Of a stretch of DNA of 64,000 nucleotides, positions 59,094 through 64,000 are shown one piece after another. This DNA is from Trichosphaerium sp. ATCC 40318 (Eukaryota; Discosea; Flabellinia; Trichosidae): contig JALMLS010000453.1 in the NCBI GenBank assembly GCA_038496445.1, positions 62,001 through 126,000 on the forward strand, in the 5' to 3' direction. A model generated the notes under the pieces. It was given only the letters and a program-made list of their open reading frames with translations. It ran no database searches and was not told the DNA's origin. Position numbers and translations under genes: made by a program. Within the stretch, counting starts at the first letter, position 1. Every line of letters starts with the position of its first letter.

Positions 59094-60948
59094 ATGGCTA
59101 CCGTTCGCGAACATGGTTTAGACGCTGAAATATCAAACAATGTAAGCAAACAATAAAAAACTTTAAAACTCTTACGTATACGGTAGATAAACTCTAAATA
59201 TTCTCTGGAGCATGAAAAAAAAGCTTCTGAGTGGATAGAGGCAGTAACAGGTCCGTTCTCTATTTTGAGACTTTTTCTTGTTTACGTTTCTCAAAATTAT
59301 GCTTTAGGTTTTAGTGTAGGACCTGATTTCCACGCAGGATTAAAAGATGGTGTTATTTTATGCAACCTTTTAAATGTTATCTTGCCAAACATTGTAAAAA
59401 ACATCGTTGTTCGTCCTAAACACTACCTTGAAGAAAAAGCAAACGTACTAAACAAAGTCTAATGGAAAAGTCGTTTTTTCAAACTACAAAAATTGACAAA
59501 CTCTTAGATTGACGCGTATCTATCAGGATGCAGACGTATGGGCGTACCAGAGCATGAACTGTTTGATATTCCTGATCTTCACCAGAAAAAATTTATGTTT
59601 GGGGTTCTACAAAACATATATAGTGTAGCAAGACGCGCACAAGTACGCATTACCCAAAGAAAGCGAGTACATCTCGATTAATCGACTACTTTGGTCTTTT
59701 TTAGGGTTTTTTTTTTGACATTTTTTTTTTTAAAGCAACACGGCTATGCAGGACCTAAATTGGGTGTCAGCATGTATCGTACTATACAAGAGGAAATGGA
59801 ACTAGCAGCTAAGAAGCAAAGAGAGCGCGAAGCCGAACAAGTACAGTGGGAAGACGCACGTAAGTATTTTTCCTTTTTTTCGAAAAAAGAAAAAAAATAG
59901 TTGTTTAACTCATATTGCAGGTGAGGCTGCACGAAGGCGGCGTGTGGGTATGGAAGACGACAAACGTTCTAGGAGAGAATCACAAATGGTTGAAGACGCA
60001 CAGCGGGTCGAGCGTAGGAGATCACTTCGTGGTAGATCTAGTACGACACGTTTTCGCTTTAATTGTTTATTTCCAAAAAATCACATTTATGCCCTCCACT
60101 GTTACTGACATTGCTTTTAGCCGCCGAGAAAAAGATGATTAAAAGACCTTCTATGTCTCCTGTACGGTTTGGTATAGATGCAGAAATAAGAGCGAAGGTA
60201 CAAGGTTTTTTTGGATTTCTTTTCCAAATCGAGACATTACAATTCTAAATTAATGATTTTTAGCGTGATGCTTCGTACAACTATCGAGATGAGAGCTTAG
60301 TAATGAATTGGATTGAATCGGTAACAGGTAAAATAATTAAAGTTATCTGTGATGACGCAAGCAAGTGCTAACAGTTGAACGAAATAGGTCTTCCAATAGA
60401 TGATGTATACACTGACTTAAAGTCAGGAGTAGTTTTATGCACATTAATGAATTGCATAAGACCCAATACTATACCAAGTAGAAAAATAGCAACCAATCCA
60501 AGAGGACCACTACAAGAACGAGTACGTGGACATCATGACAATATTTTAAACTGCTTGAAACTAACTTGTATTCTCTTCTTTTAGCAAAACATTCAATCAT
60601 TCTTGAATGCTTGTACTGCAGTAGGATTATATCCTCAAGAACTTTTTACAGTTAGTGATTTATACGAACGTCATGATTTAGTAACAGTGAGTATAGACTA
60701 CATGTAACTTTAATATCTTATCTCTGACATTTCTAAATTAGGTGTTAAGAAGTATTAGACGCTTAGCAGATAAAACGAAAGGAATGCATAACTTTAAAAA
60801 GTCAGGTTATAATGAAGTTCCTGACTTCCCTGATAAAACGGATTCTGAAATTGGTGATGATGCTTACTTGTTGAGTGATCAAAGTGGTTCTGGAAAAAAG
60901 AGACGAAAGAAAAAAGGTGGATGTTGTACAGCTTGTACAATATTGTAG
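59094..60948 (+). CDS. double calponin-homology protein with prenylation motif
   Basis: Probable actin-binding protein. ATG 59094 (MATVREHGLDAEISNN), exon end GTAAGC. First CH domain: KASEWIEAVTG, DFHAGLKDGVILCNLLNVIL and PELFDI-type end VPEHELFDIPDLHQKKFM. A charged helical linker follows (EEMELAAKKQREREAEQ, EAARRRRVGMEDDKRSRRES). Second CH domain: SLVMNWIESVTG, IDDVYTDLKSGVVLCTLMNC, QNIQSFLNACTAVGLYPQEL. The C-terminus is strongly basic and ends GGCCTACTIL before TAG at 60946-60948. CTIL is a CaaX box of the geranylgeranyl type, preceded by further Cys, which predicts membrane attachment; this is unusual for calponin-like proteins. Confidence 0.85.
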
Positions 60949-61207
60949 TAGCTTAATGCTACGAATAGTTGTAAATAAAATAATGTTAAAGGTAAGCTTA
61001 TTGTACTTTTCTTTCCAGCGATATCATACAACCAAACGTCAGAAGGACAAAGCGCGAGGTATGAGTCGAAGGTAGCTAGCATTTTGAAACAATTGATTGG
61101 ACATATTTTGAAACTGCAGAGTGATTACCAAGTGCATTTATTACATTACGCGTAATATTTTTTTTGACCTTACTTTGACTCTTCTATTTTTTTAAAGGAT
61201 TAGAGAG

Positions 61208-62324
61208 ATGGCAGCGTCTCTTTGTTTATCGGAAAGTTTAGCTTTGTGTATTCCTAGCGTTAAACAAAACAATGTTTATGTTGGAGAACTAAGCCAAGCA
61301 ACAGCCACAAACTGTCAAAGGTACTCAAAACTACACTACCAGTCTGTTCAAAGCCAACGGCGGATAAAACTTTTTTATCATTTGATTGAGATGTTGAGTA
61401 TTTAACTTGTTTACTTTAGGAAAATATCGACTCTTGTCGAGCCATGGTCTGTTTACTCGAGTAGTATAGAAGAGTACAATATTGTAAATTAATTGATTAG
61501 TGGCTTATTTGTGTTAGGAATATAGGCAAAGTCCACGAAGCACGCAAATGGGGTCAAATGAAGGACAACTCGTCCTTATTTTTGGTAAGTTAGATTGATT
61601 GTATTTTGTAGTAATATATTGGAACAGTTCAAGGAATGCACCGATCCTTTATTAGAGTCTAATAAAGAAATGAGAGAATGTGGCGGATCTGTTGAGGTTA
61701 GATTATACAACGCACATCAACGTAATGCTCTATGGCATCAGACAGTATGTATCTGTAGTTGTTTGGTTTAATCTAATGCATTTGAATAGCTTCTTTGGTT
61801 CTTTACTGACGCCGTTTACAATCCTTCTGTGATTGGAGTTGTACTCACTAGAAGCCATGATAACAACACTTTTGATACAGTTGCAGTGTGGACAATTGAC
61901 GATCCAAAAAATAGCTTAATAGTGTAAGCTATTTTTTTTTATGCATTTTTGCTAATAAAACTACAGCGTGAGCAAGTATTGTTCGCTTCCTAACACTCAG
62001 TGGATAACCAAATCAAACAGCATTCGTGTGAAACCTAGCACTGGAGGGCACATGAAACTGAAGAAGTCGAAGAAACTGAAGGATAGCAAACGAGCAAAGA
62101 AAAATGTCATTCGACGTCCACCAACGCCACGTGAGTTGCCACGTGCAACAACACGCGAATCAACATATGGAAAACTGCGAGAGCGAATGCCATACAAGAA
62201 TCGCAGAGCCAATAAGAGCACTACGCCAGAGGCTGCGCCTACTCTCATCATAAGCACTGAAAGTGGCAAGACGGATAACCCACGCACTGGCAATTATTGC
62301 AAACCCAGAAGAAGGAAAGATTGA
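61208..62324 (+). CDS. divergent eIF4E-like cap-binding protein
   Basis: ATG 61208 (MAASLCLSESLALCIPSVKQ). Exons then give EPWSVYSSSIEEYN, KWGQMKDNSSLFLFKE, ECGGSVEVRLYN, NALWHQTLLWFFTDAVYNP and SVIGVVLTRSHDNNTFDTVA followed by VWTIDDP, matching the order of eIF4E segments (W-x-x-Y, GG-x-W-like strand, WLETLL-like helix, GAVVN...IALWT). Several cap-stacking Trp are hard to place, so cap affinity may differ from true eIF4E. The C-terminus has a long basic extension (KLKKSKKLKDSKRAKK, RRPPTPRELPRATTRE) that normal eIF4E lacks. Stop TGA at 62322-62324. An ATG-initiated tiny exon near 61062 could be an upstream leader. Function in translation is inferred. Confidence 0.6.
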
Positions 62325-62526
62325 TTACGAGATACATTCCTTGAGCAAGTATCATAGAGGTATGTCCTTGGGACTGCAGTATCAACTTATAACAATAAAT
62401 AACAAACAAGAGAAAGCAGTATTGGTCAATCAAAAAGTTCGTGGTATTTCAAGAAATTGGTATTTACATCTAGTTTACAATTTAAAATTTACACATGTGC
62501 CAGTGTTTGGGTGGAGTGGTCAACCT
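62325..62526. other. short spacer, possible unassigned frame
   Basis: A plus-strand frame (about 62263-62559) overlaps the end of the eIF4E-like gene and the G-patch gene. It lacks recognisable features and overlaps both neighbours, so I leave it uncalled. Confidence 0.3.
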
Positions 62527-63192
62527 CTAAGAGAAGTTTGTGGCACTCAATCCGCTTAATTCCTTGCGCAGGTAGTTGTCACGGGAGGTTTTGGCGTTAC
62601 GATGTTTTCGTTGAATAGTTCTTAATATACGTCTCTTTTTAGTCTTTGTAAGCGTTTTCTTAGGACCAGCGACTTCAAATGTATGAGTGATTTTGGCTTT
62701 AGGCATTTTTGAATGCCCCAATCCTTTTCTGTCTATTTTATGTACTGTACGTACAGGATACGAGCGTCCATCTTCTCTAGGGCCTAATCCTTTTTGTTTA
62801 TTCCAACCATTCTTTAAAAGTAGCTTATAACCAATATTTGACGCCGAAATACCGTATACCTTCTGTGGTTCTGTTTGTTTTTGCTGATTAAACATGTGTG
62901 GAGTAGAACGAATATGTTCGCGTTCAGTTGGCTCTTCTATGTGTTTTTGGCATATATCACAGTACGCTCCTGTTGATTTAACAGGTTTTGATGCTTGTTC
63001 ACCCACAAATTCGCTATACCACTCTGAGACTTCTTCGCCGCGTTTTTTGTTCTTCTCATCATCTAGTGGCACATCTTGGCGCTGTTTCTTCTTTTTAGGT
63101 TTTGTAGTCTGCCCGCTCTCATAAACGAAGCGCTGTTTGTATCTTTTGCTTAGTTCTGGTCCTAATACAATGTTTTCTTCGTAGTAATCCAT
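62527..63192 (-). CDS. G-patch and zinc-finger RNA-associated protein (GPANK1-like)
   Basis: Intronless, 221 residues, ATG at 63190-63192 (MDYYEENIVLGPELSKRYKQ), TAG at 62527-62529. After a basic stretch (TTKPKKKKQRQD) there is a C2H2-type finger, YCDICQKHIEEPTEREHIRS with TPH, then a G-patch: NIGYKLLLKNGWNKQKGLGP, RSYPVRTVHKIDRKGLGH. The C-terminus is very basic (KTKKRRILRTIQRKHRN). G-patch proteins commonly activate DEAH helicases in splicing or ribosome assembly. The order and wording match GPANK1, without its ankyrin repeats. The frame extends upstream without an ATG. Confidence 0.85.
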   Translation of the reverse strand: MDYYEENIVLGPELSKRYKQRFVYESGQTTKPKKKKQRQDVPLDDEKNKKRGEEVSEWYSEFVGEQASKPVKSTGAYCDICQKHIEEPTEREHIRSTPHMFNQQKQTEPQKVYGISASNIGYKLLLKNGWNKQKGLGPREDGRSYPVRTVHKIDRKGLGHSKMPKAKITHTFEVAGPKKTLTKTKKRRILRTIQRKHRNAKTSRDNYLRKELSGLSATNFS

Positions 63193-64000
63193 TGTGCAGG
63201 TGTAGTGAAGAAAAAAAAAATGAGCCAGTGGCAAAGCCAAGGTATTATTCACATAACCCTGCTCGGGTGTTGAAACAACTCAACCGTCAAGTACAACTTG
63301 TAGAGATGATCACTACGAGCCTTGTGTAATGGCAGTGTCGAACCAAAATGATTAGTTGTTACTTGCACTTTGAAATATCACGTGACTATAGTGCTGTTAA
63401 CGAATTTACTTAGGCGACTTTAAATCATAGTTGAAGCCGTATGTGAAGTGGCTCCTTGACTTGATGAGACTTTCTATCTAACGCCTGAAATAGTGGGTCA
63501 CTTCTACAAATTGCCAAGGTCATTTTCAACTAGTTGAGTAAAAAAGTTGAAGTTTTGAAGTCGACTTCAAACCGTTTAATTTTCAAAAGTCGGACCGAGT
63601 CGAGTCATTAACAGCACTACATCAGCTCGCACTGCGTGACTTCCTATGTTCTGTTGGGAATAACGACTTCTGACTTATTAAAAAACGGTTCTTAATATGT
63701 TAGCCAATGCACAGGCTAGTTCTGACGAATTGTAATAGTAGTAAACAGTTGTGTATAGAAACTCCTTTTTATTTTGTTATGTGCGTTCTTTTGGGATTGT
63801 TCTTATCACGTTATTAGGGCTCAAGAATAAGCCAGCATCCCGATAATTGCGGGCGTAAAACGGTGTTGTAATGCAGTAGGTTTAAGCAACGATAAGGGAC
63901 ATGAAATAGTGAATTGTTCAAATTATTTCTTCAACAAAAAAACGTGTTCACAGTGATGCACCATTTATTGTACATTGTTGTTACATTACTTATATCGATA
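63193..64000. other. gene-free right edge
   Basis: No exon was recognised. It contains GACTT/AAGTC-rich sequence (63400-63620), an 18-bp palindrome at 63554-63571, one CACGTG at about 63379, and a TGCGGGCG word at about 63847. Confidence 0.4.
63554..63571. repeat. 18-bp perfect palindrome
   Basis: TTTGAAGTCGACTTCAAA is self-complementary over all 18 bases. It lies in a stretch rich in GACTT and AAGTC words. Function unknown. Confidence 0.6.

Noticed and set aside
62263-62559. 98-codon plus-strand frame after the eIF4E-like gene
   Set aside because: It begins inside the basic tail of that gene in another frame and runs into the G-patch gene; there is no domain or splice support.

Overview
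The window is nuclear DNA of a unicellular eukaryote, AT-rich (about 60-65% A+T by eye) and gene-dense. The reasons are split genes with GT-AG introns mostly 30-120 nt long (GTACG is the favourite donor, with a few GC-AG introns), ATG starts, eukaryote-specific domain sets (DENN, calponin-homology, SAM-C2, F-box, G-patch, eIF4E-like) and secreted proteins with GPI-anchor tails. Many genes end in TGA, so the code is standard. I cannot name the organism; an amoeboid or flagellate protist, or an early-branching fungal relative, would fit. No tRNA, rRNA or CRISPR array was recognised.

Layout. 0.5-2 kb: F-box/LRR repeat gene broken by a frameshift. 2-3.3 kb: gene-free, hairpin-rich stretch. 3.3-13.8 kb: a hypothetical protein, secreted or surface proteins, a sigma-type glutathione S-transferase and small genes. 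14.4-23.3 kb (minus strand): beta-propeller protein, nucleotide-rhamnose synthase/epimerase-reductase, small secreted protein, threonyl-tRNA synthetase. 22-30 kb: a cluster of non-autonomous transposons. 26.5-30.4 kb: a Crinkler-type nuclease-kinase gene carrying a stop codon and a transposon. 30.8-43.7 kb: surface-protein island with one GPI protein, one 6.3-kb minus-strand repeat protein and two tandem GPI paralogues, interrupted only by a small KEN-box nuclear protein. 44-64 kb: housekeeping genes (DENN Rab exchange factor, SAM/C2 protein, xanthine dehydrogenase, CCR4-type deadenylase, double-CH prenylated protein, eIF4E-like, G-patch/zinc finger), with a second broken F-box/LRR gene at 50.3 kb.

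The most unusual material is the transposon cluster. Four elements (two near-identical copies A1/A2, plus B and C) all begin 5'-CAGG and end CCTG-3', sit between 2-bp A/T target duplications, encode no visible transposase, and carry long subterminal arrays of a short palindromic word that differs by family: GGTATATACC in A, a TATACCA/TGGTATA word in C, GGCATT/AATGCC in B. One lies in a threonyl-tRNA synthetase intron, one is nested inside another, and one interrupts the Crinkler gene. Other oddities are very short candidate introns (20-38 nt), GC-AG introns whose donor reads GCACGTG, and a genome-wide excess of CACGTG.
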